DNA of 64,000 bases from Hydractinia symbiolongicarpus. Its lineage: Eukaryota > Cnidaria > Hydrozoa > Anthoathecata > Hydractiniidae. This document shows positions 1 through 38,411 of this stretch, piece by piece; the first letter of the stretch is position 1; each line of letters begins with the position of its first letter. The translations under genes were made by a program, and so were the position numbers. The notes under the pieces were generated by a model. That model was given only the letters and a program-made list of their open reading frames with translations, was not told where the DNA came from and did no database searches. Where the stretch lies: positions 19,619,851 through 19,683,850 of the forward strand of contig NC_079877.1 of assembly GCF_029227915.1 (NCBI RefSeq), given 5' to 3'.

Positions 1-71
1 AATGTCTACATATATAGTGTAGGGACCCTGGCCGTGCTTGCCATAGGAGTGGGCGTCTGGTATTATGGTGA

Positions 72-494
72 TTAGTAAACACGCCTCCATTTTATTCCCC
101 TGTGGGATAATGGCCCTTTGGCAAGTGTTGTAATTTGATCGGGCTGCACAAGCCTTTTATCGTCCTCCCTTTTGAGTGCTAACTTATTCACCTCCTGGGT
201 GTATACCGCATGGTTCTTGTTTTGAATCAGCACTTGGCTCTCGTAGACGTCAACGCCCTCTTCCAGACACCGTTGATAGTCATCAAAGGTGATGGATTTT
301 TTGGTTATGCATCTCTTCACGCCCTTCGCTTTGCGATCACCGCCTTCTTTGGTAGGGCTCTTGTAGGCATATAGCTTGACCCTCAGGGTGACGAATTCGG
401 GCATGATTTTCCCTGCTAATTCATCCTTCATGAGGCCTACAACCTTCTTATTTTTCCCTATAGGGAGAGGCTTACCATCATCTGGATTATAGTC
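72..494 (-). pseudogene. C-terminal fragment of a Polinton/virus-like family-B DNA polymerase
   Basis: An open minus-strand reading frame with Met at 431 extends in frame upstream to about 494. It carries the tail typical of protein-primed family-B polymerases found in Polinton/Maverick-like elements: PLPIGKNKKVVGLMKDEL, then KAKGVKR, FDDYQRCLEEG, NHAVYTQEVNKLAL and DDKRLVQPDQITTLAKG, and a stop at 72. Only this C-terminal tail is present. The polymerase core motifs (KxxxNSxYG, DTD) lie outside or are lost, and the frame breaks near 495. No downstream element gene is visible because the window ends. The family call rests on recognising the tail; a host origin is unlikely. Confidence 0.7.
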
Positions 495-499
495 TTGAG

Positions 500-720
500 C
501 CGGTCTGGCACATACTTCAGCAGCCAGGGCTTCTTTTCAATGGCCCTGTTGCACATGTCTTGCGTCTTGAAACAACTCATTTATATATACAGATTTCAAC
601 AAAGACAGAGGATTATTGGACGCATGTCCCATGTCTTGAACTGGTCTGGGATAAACCAGAATATGTTGGGTATGCTTTTCAACAGCCTTATTGCACATGT
701 CCCGAAGGGCAATATCAGAA
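500..720 (-). pseudogene. Frameshifted DUF4116-like tandem repeats
   Basis: Different minus-strand frames give pieces of a repeat with the pattern MCNKAVEK...FIPDQFKT and MCNRAIEKKPWLLKYVPDRLKT, the spacing expected of DUF4116-type repeats. At least two units are recognisable between about 500 and 701. Frame changes within and between units show decay. The last unit runs into the polymerase-like tail at about 495 with another frame change, so the two parts may have been joined by recombination rather than being one original protein. Function of the repeats is unknown. Confidence 0.6.
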
Positions 721-745
721 AATTACTCATTTTCTGTATGATATG

Positions 746-1888
746 GCACTGATTATTAGGGACTAGGTCTTAGCTATGCACTGATTATTAGGGAATAACC
801 TTTGATAGGCATGGCTCAACACCGCATGGTAGTGGATTGGCGTTGATCAGTTATGCTTAACTGTGGCGTGCACGTATGTGCGACTGTGCTTGGAGGAACG
901 TTTCCCTATCTCTGTGGCAATTGTTGAAGGCATGGTCAATGTAAATTCAACAGACAAATTTTACTGAATAAGCAGTACATAAGGTAAATTTTTGTTAAAA
1001 TTTAATGAAAATCATCAGATGCGTTTCTGTTCTGTAATCTGTTTCTGTTTCATGAAATTACCCGCAATGGATTCTTTCTAACCACCTAAATTTTGTAGAG
1101 AGAAAACGTTTTAGCTAACTGATTTTTAATTGAATTTTCCACACATCACACTTGCAAAATTTTCAATCCTTGAACTACTGCACATGCGAAGCAAGAAAAA
1201 TAAATAAGTAACTTATATACATTGCTTTATTCTAGAAAGAAACTCATTCTTTTTGCAAAATCAGTAATTTTAATACCATTTGAAGGGTTTCTTGAATAAT
1301 GTAGAAGCTTAATTGGCTGATTTGTTATTGCTTTTTGTTGACATATTTAACAATGCACTACAACATTACCGATTACAACATTTTGCGTGTTAAAATACCT
1401 ACCATTTTCAAAATATATCTAAATAATATTTTTATTGGTAATTTGGTAATTATTTTTGTGGTCAATTATGAGAATTTTAATAACTGGCAATTCATCAAAT
1501 ACTATTCACAAATATTTTTGAAAGTATACACTTTTACATCATTCTGGAAAATCAAATCCTGCAAACAAAATTTTATGCAACCAATGCAACATACAAAATT
1601 AGGAGCATGCGAAAATTAATACCATTAAAGGTAAGTTCAAGTGTAAAGTTTTGCACAAGTGATATAGCTTTCTCTGCTGGACTAAAACCTTGACAATATT
1701 ATTAGTGTAAAAAGTGTTGTTTATTTGTTCATAATAACTCTAGGAAATAATGGTGCTGTAAAAGTGGTAAAAGAAGTATCTTGTTATCAGCGAGATGTAT
1801 CTATTGCTTATAATATGCCAAGTGGCTACTGTTGTCACCACAATTACCATGACTTAATTATTTGTTTTACTTCCTTTTAAATATTTAG
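746..1888. other. No recognised gene
   Basis: This is AT-rich sequence. A short direct repeat (GCACTGATTATTAGGGA) occurs at about 747 and 779. The plus ORF at 1335-1619 is low-complexity, unrelated to anything I know, and I do not call it. The missing first coding exon of CFAP91 could lie here: a GTAAGT donor follows an ATG-opened 24-nt segment at 1607-1630, but its phase does not fit the next exon. Confidence 0.4.
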
Positions 1889-29486
<27,598 letters not shown>

Positions 29487-30358
29487 CGTGCAGACAACAT
29501 TGTAGCTATTAGGCATTATTTTTTTTACAAGCTTTTCTTTTACAGAAATGGTAGTGTTTTTTTCTGTCAGTCCGCTTTTTACCGAAGTTAAAAAAATGCA
29601 CCAATTGATCATATTCCTGTCCGTAGTGTAGTAAGAAATTCTCAATCTTGCTGTTATATCTATCATTTTGATTGGTTACATTTAAACTGTCTATTTTTGA
29701 TTTAGTCCAATGTATAGTTCGACAAATTTTATTATGCAAAGAATAAAACTTGTGTTATTTCTTAGAAGATCTCTTGTATGAATTCGTGTTTGTTGATTTC
29801 CGCCAGCGAAGGCGGAATCTTAAAATCGCCTGAGGAGATAGACAGATTGAGCCAGCGCAGCTAGGCTGGACGCCCGAAACTTATCCAGGCTAAACCCTAA
29901 ATCCTCGTTTTGACAATTTTTTTTCTGAGAACAGGCTAAAATGAGTTTTAAGCCAATAAGAATCCTAACATTGCAACAAATTGTTTTATTATCCAATGAA
30001 CAATACTTTATTTTAAAGTTTATATGCTATCGAAAGTTAAAGCTCGGCAGTGTAGCATAATGAAGATCGTCTTATAATGCGTCATCTTTGATGTTATTAA
30101 CGTTTCCCTTTAATAATTACGTCATTTCCTTCTGTACAATTTTGCAAGCACGTAGACTAAACATAGTCATAAGAAAAAGAGATAGTCTGGAAAAGAGAGC
30201 GCTATAACAATAGAAGCATTGTTTTGATCCTTTTGTGGCCGTAATTAAACTAGAACCCAGTTTTCTACAGGCACGGTAAATTAGAAATGGCGGTTTTTCT
30301 GGTTCAGATTACTCTTTTTTGTTGTAAACAAAGAATTTAATTTGATTTTTTTATTGAT
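29487..30358. other. Intergenic, no gene
   Basis: Downstream of CFAP91. A small hairpin (TTCCGCC / GGCGGAA, six-base loop) lies at about 29796-29815. The minus ORFs at 29382-29739 run antisense to the last exon and look like shadows. A promoter for the THAP ORF at 30359 is not evident. Confidence 0.45.
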
Positions 30359-32972
30359 ATGCCTGGAGATAATTGTTCAATATTTGGCTGTACAGTATCA
30401 CGAAGAGCTAAGTACAAGGGAATAGCTATTTTCAAAGTCTTAACTAGTGATAATACGTTCGATTCACAGTGGAGGAAAAAATTGACAGCTATTGTCACCA
30501 AAGATCGTGTGGTTGATAAAGCACTTCGTGACAGAATAACAAATAAAAGAATCTTCGTTTGTCAACGGCACTTTAATGAAAATCGATATTATCGTCATGA
30601 GAGCAGAGTTACATTGAATCCTGGTGAATTGCCTTGCCTCAATTTACCCATCAAAAGCATTCCTTCTTCTTCAACCATAACAAAACCAAGGGAATCATCA
30701 CAGTCTACTTTATTAAAGAGAGCTCAACATCCACCTCCAGAAATTAAAACACCTGAATATTTTGAATGATATCAATCATTTTCTGAATTTTCTTCCCGTA
30801 TTCAAAATCTCAGACTTGCCGAGTATTGCAATGATGATATTCATATGGTACCAAAGTATGAGATTTATGTTGATACAAGTCTTCAGTTTAATGTCCGTGT
30901 GCTACTATGGAGTCTTCCTAAACAACATCAACTTTATAATATCTATGACCACTCAGTTAAAAATATCACAATTTCTAATTTGATTAGGTACATTTCGGGT
31001 TTCTTTGTTTGTCCTGGTTTGCCAAGATCATTTTCTGGTAGTTGCATTGAACATACTGCACCTAAAAAATTTAACCCAACAATAGACATATTACCAAATC
31101 CTCTTTCTCAAACGAAATGGCATCGACCACCTTCCTGCCAATTATTAATTAACACTGAAGACAAATGTGAACCGTGTTTGAAAGCTGAATCTAGGGAAAA
31201 ACTTAGTCTTCAAAGAAAACAAGACAATTTATCCACACCGGCTCATGATAAAGCTCCTGTTTCCTTAACATCTCCTGATCGTATAAAATTGAAACTTCAA
31301 AGTTATAGAATTGAGAACAAACAGTTAAAAGCTGACAAATTAAAGATGATGGAAGAAATCGTACAAAAGGCAGTACCTGTTGATGATAGTTTGAGCAAAG
31401 ATATGATGAATATCATGTCAAATGCAGATTACGAAAAGATGCCTGAATTTATGCAATTCTTTTGGAGTGAACAACAAAAATATCTTTCTTCATCAAAGAC
31501 AGCTGTTAGATATCATCCTATGATTATCCGGTATTGTTTGGGTTTAGTCGCAAAATCGCCTTCGTTTTATGATGAAATTCGTTATGACGAGAAAACAAAA
31601 AAGGTTTCGTTATTTTGCCCAGTCGTCGCCGATTAAGGGACTATAAAAACTATATACGACCACAGCAAGAATTTAATAAAGATGTCATCTTAGAATTAAA
31701 AAAAATAGTGGAGAATTTTTCAGACATAGAACGATATGGTATTGTATTAATAGATGAAATAAAAATACAAGAGAAATTAGTTTGGAATAAGCACACCGGT
31801 GACTTAATTGGATATGTGGACTTAGGTGATATGGAACTTAATTTGGCATCCCTTCAAAAATCTGATGACATTGCATCACACATGCTGGTCTTCTTAATTC
31901 GAAGTATTGTTAACCCCTTAAAATTCTCCCTTGCCAACTTTGCAACCACAAATGCTACGTCTGTTTAGTTATTTACATTATTTTGGAAAGCTGTTGGCAT
32001 ATTGGAGGATAATTGTGGAATTAAAGTGGTCGGTGTTACAAGTGATGGCGCTTCTCCAAACCGCAGTATGTATCAGATGCATTTTAATATGACAAGAGTG
32101 GAAGATGTTAATGGAGACGTTGATGTAACCTATCGTACACTTAATGTGATGGCAACTGAAAGAGATATATATACTTCATATCCGACCCACCACATCTGAT
32201 TAAAACTGCCAGAAACTGCTTAGCTAATTCAATGGCTGGAAGGTGCACAAGAAGTATGTGGAACAATGGTAAATATCTGACATGGAATCACATATCAAAG
32301 CTTTTTTTTGATGATTTGGACCGTGGTCTTGTTCCCAAAATCACAAATAACCATATTTAACTCACACCCTTTTCTGTGATGAATGTCCGACTAGCTGCAC
32401 ATGTGTTAAGTGAATCAGTTTTTCATGCACTCCAAACATATGGACCACCAGAAGCAGAAGCTACTGCCACGTTTTGTATGATGATGGACAAGTTCTTTGA
32501 TTGTTTGAACATCGGAAATACAAAAGAAGGCATCACTAAAGCAAAATCGTTTCTAAAACCATTCGAATCACAAGATGACGAGCGCTTTACATGGCTACTT
32601 GAAACATTTCTAAAATATTTTTTCTGATTGAAAGGACTCAATTGCCAGAAGACCTGGAAATCATCGCAAACATATGAAGGTATTAAAATCACAACATATT
32701 CATCGATCGAGCTTATTAAATATCTATTGTCACATGGTGTACCATATGTTCTTACAGAGCGCTTTTGCCAAGATTTGCTGGAAAATTATTTCGGAAGACA
32801 ACGATCAATGGGGCATAGAAAAGACAATCCTACTGTTAGAGATTTTGGATACAACGATAACACGATTCGTACACAAAAAATATTCAGACCAATAGCTGGT
32901 AATTGTATTGACAACGAAGCATTTGCCAAAATTGATGTTGAGTCTATGCCATGTCGTAAAAAAAAGAAATAA
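30359..32972 (+). pseudogene. P-element-type transposase with N-terminal THAP domain, broken
   Basis: The THAP zinc finger occupies residues 1-95 of the first ORF: NCSIFGC (first Cys pair), W38, then FVCQRHF (Cys-His pair) and a LPCLNLP end block. The same frame has one TGA (30767-30769) and continues open to 31636 through IKLKLQSYRIENKQLKADKL (coiled coil) and FMQFFWSEQQKYL. A frameshift leads to LRDYKNYIRP, ERYGIVLIDEIKIQEKLVW, HTGDLIGYVDLGDMELN and MLVFLIRSIVNP (31615-31968). Then comes a TAG, VVGVTSDGASPNRSMYQMHF, a shift to DPPHLIKTARNCLA, another stop, and finally RFCQDLLENYFGRQRSMGHR near 32755-32820. This order matches P-element/THAP9 transposases of about 850-900 residues. At least five lesions make it non-functional. 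Confidence 0.85.
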
Positions 32973-33403
32973 TGAAGAAAATGATTAAGGCGCCGAGTCA
33001 TCAACAAATCAAAGAAGAAGCAGCACACAAAAAACGGTTATTTTTATAGCCACACATCTTAAAAAACATTATTACTGGCTTCACCTTACTCTGTTTTTAT
33101 GGTTCTGATGGTGAGTATGATTAGAAAATTCTGTGGGCCAGTATTCACAAATATAAGTTCCACATAAATTTTTAAGTCCCAATGGGCAAATATTTATCCA
33201 GCATTATTCTGAAGGTAGTATTTTGCAGCACACAAAAAACTGAATGTGTATGAAATCATTTTCTGTAAGTTCCATACAAAAATACTTACTTTTAAAGGTT
33301 GAATATTTCCGTGTACTTCTTGTTCTTTCCAAAATAATGTTTTTTATAAGTTTGTAGCTATAAAAATAGCTGTTTTAACAAGTTTATAGTCTGTTGTTCA
33401 AGA

Positions 33404-34465
33404 CTAATGTCCATGATCCACAGTGCTTGATGCTTTTTTTACTTCATTTCGCAACGATTGTGATTTTTTAGCCTTTGATTTAACATTGTGCCGTTGACAT
33501 TTATCCTTCACAAGTGAATATACATGAACACGAATATACAACATGATAAGATGTTCCAGTAAATTCAAAGCTATCTCTTTACTAACTTCTTCAGTTGAAG
33601 CATTTTTTAACTTGTTGTAATTGCATAAAATTCTTGCATTATTCATGAGATATGATACCATTATTTTACTGTCAATACTTCTATGCGTGGTGCTAGACTC
33701 TTGGCGGAAATGGGATTCAACTATGGAAAAAATTTCAAAAACTTCTGATGTTACTGTCCATAAGCCGCCTCGGTCTTTAATACGCACTAGTGCATTGATT
33801 TCGGTATCGTGTTGCTGGTCAGTTGATTTACCAGCAATAAGTAGATGTATGCTTTGCAGATTCAAGATATACGACTTTGTTTCGCTCTTCGTATACGTCT
33901 GTAAAGTGTTCCAAAAACATATCCTGCAAGATATTTAATAATTTGCTTTTCCTTTGGTGAAAAATTTGTACCTGGAGATACATTTGCAATATTACCATTA
34001 ACAACTGAACCTGTTAGGTGGGAAAGTACATAGTTCGCTAACTCAAATCCTAGGTTAACTGATGCTCTTTTTGATAAGTTTTTGAAAACAATATTCTCGG
34101 AAACACATTTGTAAAAAGAGGCATAACATTTTTCGCTATTGTTTTTAAAACTGTCAACAACATCTTTAATAAATTCAAAGGTGTATCTAGCATCATCTAG
34201 TGTTGGCTTTTGAAACATCAAAAACCCCTTTCTCGTTTCTTCACTATAGCACTCATCTAGAGCTAGCTTGGAAGCACATTCTCCGATGTATTTCTTCAAA
34301 TATAGAGGGTGTAATTTATTTTCAGGCACTTGGTGATGAGGTTCAGCCACAGAAGTGGGGCCATGCTTGCTATTTTTATGTCTGGTTAAACCTCTTGATG
34401 TCTTGCATATTTTTTCGCACTGATCACATTTGAAACCCTCTTCTATGGATAAGCAACAACCTCAT
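33404..34465 (-). pseudogene. C2H2 zinc-finger protein of unknown function, one frameshift
   Basis: The minus frame opens just downstream of a possible acceptor (ATCCATAG, about 34445) with a C2H2 finger: C-D-Q-C, then 12 residues, His, four residues, His (about 34380-34440). It continues AEPHHQVPENKLHPLYLKKY, GFLMFQKPTLDDARYTFEFI, LANYVLSHLTGSVV and YLAGYVFGTLYRRIRRAK to 33862. A frameshift at about 33865 moves to NALVRIKDRGGLWTVTSEVF, EIALNLLEHLIMLYIRVHVY and a basic tail ending at 33404. I know this architecture as a recurrent uncharacterised cnidarian protein, probably transposon-associated. Apart from the single shift it is open over 1 kb. It is convergent with the P-element transposase. 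Confidence 0.55.
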
Positions 34466-35626
34466 CAACAATATCTCTTTTTCTTATGACTAAAGCTATA
34501 TTCAGCAGAACTAATTAATTATTCATGATTTTAATTTAAAGAGGATTTGTTGAGGCTGAATCTTTTTGATGAAAGATAATGTACTATAGCTATAAAATCG
34601 TGACAAGTGTGTTATAAAAGAAAAAATAAGAATATGTAGTCTGAAAATAACCTTTCGTAACTGATTATGTAAAAAAAAAATTGCTGCCACCTTTAAAGAT
34701 ATTTTCCAAGTTGTTTTTCAGAGAAAAAGAGAAAATAGATAAATTTTCAGCCTTGGCTGTTGTTTTCATTTTGTTTTTATTGTTCATCAATTTTCAGGTT
34801 TATTATTTTTCTTTTAAGATTGTTCTTATAGAGAAATGAAGTTTATGTAAGTTGAGTTAGCTATGATTTACAGTTACAATAATAATCAAAAATTGAATTT
34901 TAAAATTTTAGAATATTCAATGATTTTGTTCCTCCATATCACTCAGTCCTCTTTAAAGTTCAATACTTTTTCAGATTATTGCTAATGGCGGGAATCTTTA
35001 AGCCGCAGGGCTTCTTGTTTTCTTAGAAATAATATGCAGCATAAGCTGTCAGAACTTGCACGACTCGTTGCTTAGTTGTCGTGATTGAGGCTCGCAGATG
35101 GAGAGCTGTTAATTAAAATATGATACGCTTGAATAGAGCAATAACTTTTAGAACAATCACAAAACTAATGCGTTGTTAATAATTCATTACAACAAACCCA
35201 GTGTTCAAATTTTGTGTTAAAACTTAACTACATTTTAGACAAGGTGGCAAATTTTTTGAACGACATTAAACAATCAGGTAAAATATTTACTTTGTTCTAA
35301 TCAGCAAACGTAATATATCTAAACACAATGTCAATGTTTATTAATACAAACTATACTAAAAGAACTTTGGATAATAGTACTGAAAGAACTTTAAAAGAGT
35401 TTTTCGTTAGTTTAAGAAACGGAATTAAATTGTGACCTACTCGCGTTGTACTTATTTCCTTTACCAAAATAAAATGAATTAATTCCGCGAAAGTCTCTGA
35501 GCCTTTTAAAAAACCTAAAATCTCGTCCCAGTTATTTAGTTTTGTCAGAGGTTTAGAAGTTAACAAATCCTCAATTTGTCTTTTTTTACGAAGATATATT
35601 AAATATTCGCTTTACGCTCTAGAAAG
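34466..35626. other. Intergenic, no recognised gene
   Basis: AT-rich. The minus ORF 35351-35566 has no recognisable pattern. The region should hold the promoter and 5' UTR of the caspase; a CTCTAG acceptor-like site sits 5 nt before its ATG, so a 5' UTR intron is possible. Confidence 0.4.
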
Positions 35627-36880
35627 ATGGATGAAATAGATCGACCGGCAGTGGGACAGTTACCATCTCCAAGAGCACCATTCAATTTAGACAATCGACC
35701 AGAACTAAGCGAAGATACGGAGCCTCTAGACGAAGTCGATCGCCCCAGTGTAACAATGGATGTACCAAAGGATCCAGAACGTTTTTTAGCTCAAATTGTT
35801 GTCGATAAAAATGAAAGCGAAAAAAGAATTGAGATAAACACTGATTTTAACCACGAGAACATGAATATTGAAACTCAAATTGCGAATGATGAAATAATAC
35901 ATATTGAGTCTTCCGATGGTCCGCCGGTACAGCCAATAGGAAATGTAGATGGACCTTTCAACCAAATGTTCAGAAGACACAGCCCGATTATACAACAACG
36001 TACAGAGAGGACAGATAAAGAGGGTATCACCTCCAAACATGTCACACTTTACCCGAAAGAGCCGGATAGCAAAGTTAGTGGTAAAATAAAACATGAAGTC
36101 AATTCAGAATATTTTTATAATATGAACAGTTTTCCTAGAGGAAAGCTTACTCTAATAAATGTAAAGTACTTTCAGAAATCATCTGGTATGGGTGAGTATC
36201 CACGACATGGAACGGATAAAGACGCCGAAGGCTTATGCTCACTTTTTTTAGACTTAGGCTTCATCGTTGACAGATACGACAACCCGTCTAAAAGAGAGAT
36301 TCTTAGTATCCTTAAGGGCGCTGCAAACGAAGATTATTCAAAGCTTAGCTGTTGTGCGTGCGCCATGTTAAGCCATGGCGAAGAGGGTATAATTTACGGA
36401 ACAGATGGCTATGTGAAGATTAAGGAAATTACCAAGCTTTTTCGAAGTCGCTCACTAGCTGGAAAACCGAAGTTCTTTTTATTCCAGGCTTGTCAGGGCT
36501 CCGAGTACATGAATCCTTTGGACTCAGTAGATGGTCCTGGTCGTCATCTCATTGACGAAGCCGAAATGTCATTGACACTTCCATCCGAAGCGGATTTTTT
36601 GTACGCATATTCCACTGTTCCTGGTTTCTACTCTTGGCGTAACTCGAGACGTGGTTCTTGGTTTATGGAAGCTGTTGTGTCTACTTTTCGTGAGTCGGCA
36701 CACAAGATGGATGTCGTCCGCATGTTAACCCGTGTTAATGCAATCGTCGCGCATCGTAAGTCGCGAACGGATGATGTGGTGACAGATGACAAGCGTCAAA
36801 TTGCTTCAATAATCACCCAGATGCGAAAAGAATTCTTTCTCTTTCCGCCTTATGGACCACTACCCAAAGAAGGAAGCTAA
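35627..36880 (+). CDS. Caspase with long prodomain, apparently intact, single coding exon
   Basis: A 417-residue cysteine protease of apoptosis (Asp-specific, clan CD). The p20 part begins near residue 165 (FPRGKLTLINVKYF) and includes HGTDKDAEGLCSLFLDLGF. The catalytic His250 is in MLSHGEEG and the nucleophile Cys289 in FQACQGS. The S1-pocket Arg338 is in YSWRNSRRGSWF, and a p10 tail FLFPPYGPL ends at TAA. Likely processing sites lie around DSVDG (after Cys289) and NVDG. The QACQG pentapeptide is the form seen in caspase-8/10, but the about 165-residue prodomain shows no death-effector or CARD fold that I recognise; it is acidic and repeats (D)E(I/V)DRP. AATAAA at 36928-36933 would be the poly(A) signal. 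The start is the first in-frame ATG. Initiator versus executioner role is unresolved. Confidence 0.92.
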   Translation: MDEIDRPAVGQLPSPRAPFNLDNRPELSEDTEPLDEVDRPSVTMDVPKDPERFLAQIVVDKNESEKRIEINTDFNHENMNIETQIANDEIIHIESSDGPPVQPIGNVDGPFNQMFRRHSPIIQQRTERTDKEGITSKHVTLYPKEPDSKVSGKIKHEVNSEYFYNMNSFPRGKLTLINVKYFQKSSGMGEYPRHGTDKDAEGLCSLFLDLGFIVDRYDNPSKREILSILKGAANEDYSKLSCCACAMLSHGEEGIIYGTDGYVKIKEITKLFRSRSLAGKPKFFLFQACQGSEYMNPLDSVDGPGRHLIDEAEMSLTLPSEADFLYAYSTVPGFYSWRNSRRGSWFMEAVVSTFRESAHKMDVVRMLTRVNAIVAHRKSRTDDVVTDDKRQIASIITQMRKEFFLFPPYGPLPKEGS

Positions 36881-37100
36881 TGCTTTTGAATGCATATTTT
36901 TATATCACACAACACTAGTACGATTGAATAAAGTTAGACTAGGTTAAAAATTTGATTGTATTTTATTGGTTATGTTCATACTAAAAATTATTCATGTTTA
37001 TTTAGTTATTGAATTATTTCCAAACATCCCCTTTCTTCGAAGTTTGCATGAACATCTATAGAATTGCTTGCTCGTTAACATTGTGTAACTATCGGAAAGT

Positions 37101-37226
37101 CTAACTGCTCTCTCCACTTGAAGAGGAATCTGATGAAGTCGACATAAACTCTACCTCCTCCACTCCAGCATCCCCATTCGCAGGTAAAGACATCATTGCA
37201 GAAACAGGCATCGTAGCTAAGTGCGC
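37101..37226 (-). CDS. Last coding exon of an unidentified minus-strand gene (copy 1)
   Basis: On minus, a strong acceptor (pyrimidine tract, then CATTTTTAG) is followed by 41 codons in phase 0: AHLATMPVSAMMSLPANGDA, then an acidic, Ser-rich end STSSDSSSSGESS and TAG. AATAAA on minus at about 37003-36998 gives a poly(A) signal. It is tail-to-tail with the caspase. I do not recognise the protein; upstream exons must lie to the right of 39131. Confidence 0.55.
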   Translation of the reverse strand, partial: AHLATMPVSAMMSLPANGDAGVEEVEFMSTSSDSSSSGESS

Positions 37227-37946
37227 CTAAAAATGAGGGGAAAAGTAGAGTAGGCTAATAAATACTAGGCGTAAATTTAAGCACCACAATGTGATATCCG
37301 GGTTCATTCATTTTCTTTATGAATTTTGCTTTAAAGGAGATACGAACTACGGCTGCTGAATAAAAGTTTATGATGCAGTGTTGTTTTTGAAGACCAGATT
37401 AGATCGACAGGCGTGGTAAACCAAAAGATAAACTAAAACCCCGGACATAAATTAGCGGAAAAATGCAAAAATATGATTCTCCCCCTCTCAACCTTTTCCA
37501 ATGTTGCAGGTTCCATATGCTAGATTTTGAGCCTAAAAATTGGTTATGTGTCGCGTCAACATTAAATTGGGGGGAAGAGGGTTATAACGTGTGTTTTTGA
37601 AAATTCCACTAATATAATGTCCGAGGTTGCAGTCTGTTATCAATAGTAGTTTTTATTACAAAATTTGAAAAGCAAAAAAGCAAATATTATGTGGCGAAGA
37701 TTATTGCGAAGCAATTGAGCTTTGCGAGCGAAGCGAAATTGTGGAGCACGTTTGCTACACGCGAGGTATACCAAGAGAATTATTGAGATTCTCAAAATTT
37801 CGATAGAAAAAAAATCATATAAAATCAGCGTAAAGAAATAGGACTGATATTTTTGCACATAAAGCTAGGGTATTTTTTTTTTCTAATAAAACAAGTAAGT
37901 TTGGACCGAGGGGTTAAAGTATAAGTCTAGTAAAAAAATGCAATAA

Positions 37947-38065
37947 CGCGAACGGATGATGTGGTGACAGATGACAAGCGTCAAATTGCTTCAATAATCA
38001 CCCAGATGCGAAAAGAATTCTTTCTCTTTCCGCCTTATGGACCACTACCCAAAGAAGGAAGCTAA
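37947..38065 (+). pseudogene. Duplicated 3' fragment of the caspase
   Basis: Repeats codons for RTDDVVTDDKRQIASIITQM to the stop, without catalytic residues or an upstream exon. It arose from the 1185-bp tandem duplication and should not be translated. Confidence 0.9.
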
Positions 38066-38285
38066 TGCTTTTGAATGCATATTTTTATATCACACAACAC
38101 TAGTACGATTGAATAAAGTTAGACTAGGTTAAAAATTTGATTGTATTTTATTGGTTATGTTCATACTAAAAATTATTCATGTTTATTTAGTTATTGAATT
38201 ATTTCCAAACATCCCCTTTCTTCGAAGTTTGCATGAACATCTATAGAATTGCTTGCTCGTTAACATTGTGTAACTATCGGAAAGT

Positions 38286-38411
38286 CTAACTGCTCTCTCC
38301 ACTTGAAGAGGAATCTGATGAAGTCGACATAAACTCTACCTCCTCCACTCCAGCATCCCCATTCGCAGGTAAAGACATCATTGCAGAAACAGGCATCGTA
38401 GCTAAGTGCGC
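38286..38411 (-). CDS. Last coding exon of the unidentified minus-strand gene (copy 2)
   Basis: Identical to 37101-37226, shifted by 1185. A transcript coming from the right meets this copy first, with its own acceptor and poly(A) signal, so this is likely the copy used. I could not find upstream exons in 39174-44700 with confidence. Confidence 0.5.
   Translation of the reverse strand, partial: AHLATMPVSAMMSLPANGDAGVEEVEFMSTSSDSSSSGESS

Noticed and set aside
1335-1619. 94-codon plus ORF before CFAP91
   Set aside because: AT-driven composition (Ile, Asn, Phe, Lys), no similarity, and wrong phase to supply the missing exon.
33621-33938. 105-codon plus ORF
   Set aside because: Antisense shadow of the C2H2-finger gene on minus.
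35786-36094. Minus ORF of 102 codons antisense to the caspase
   Set aside because: It is a shadow of the caspase coding frame.
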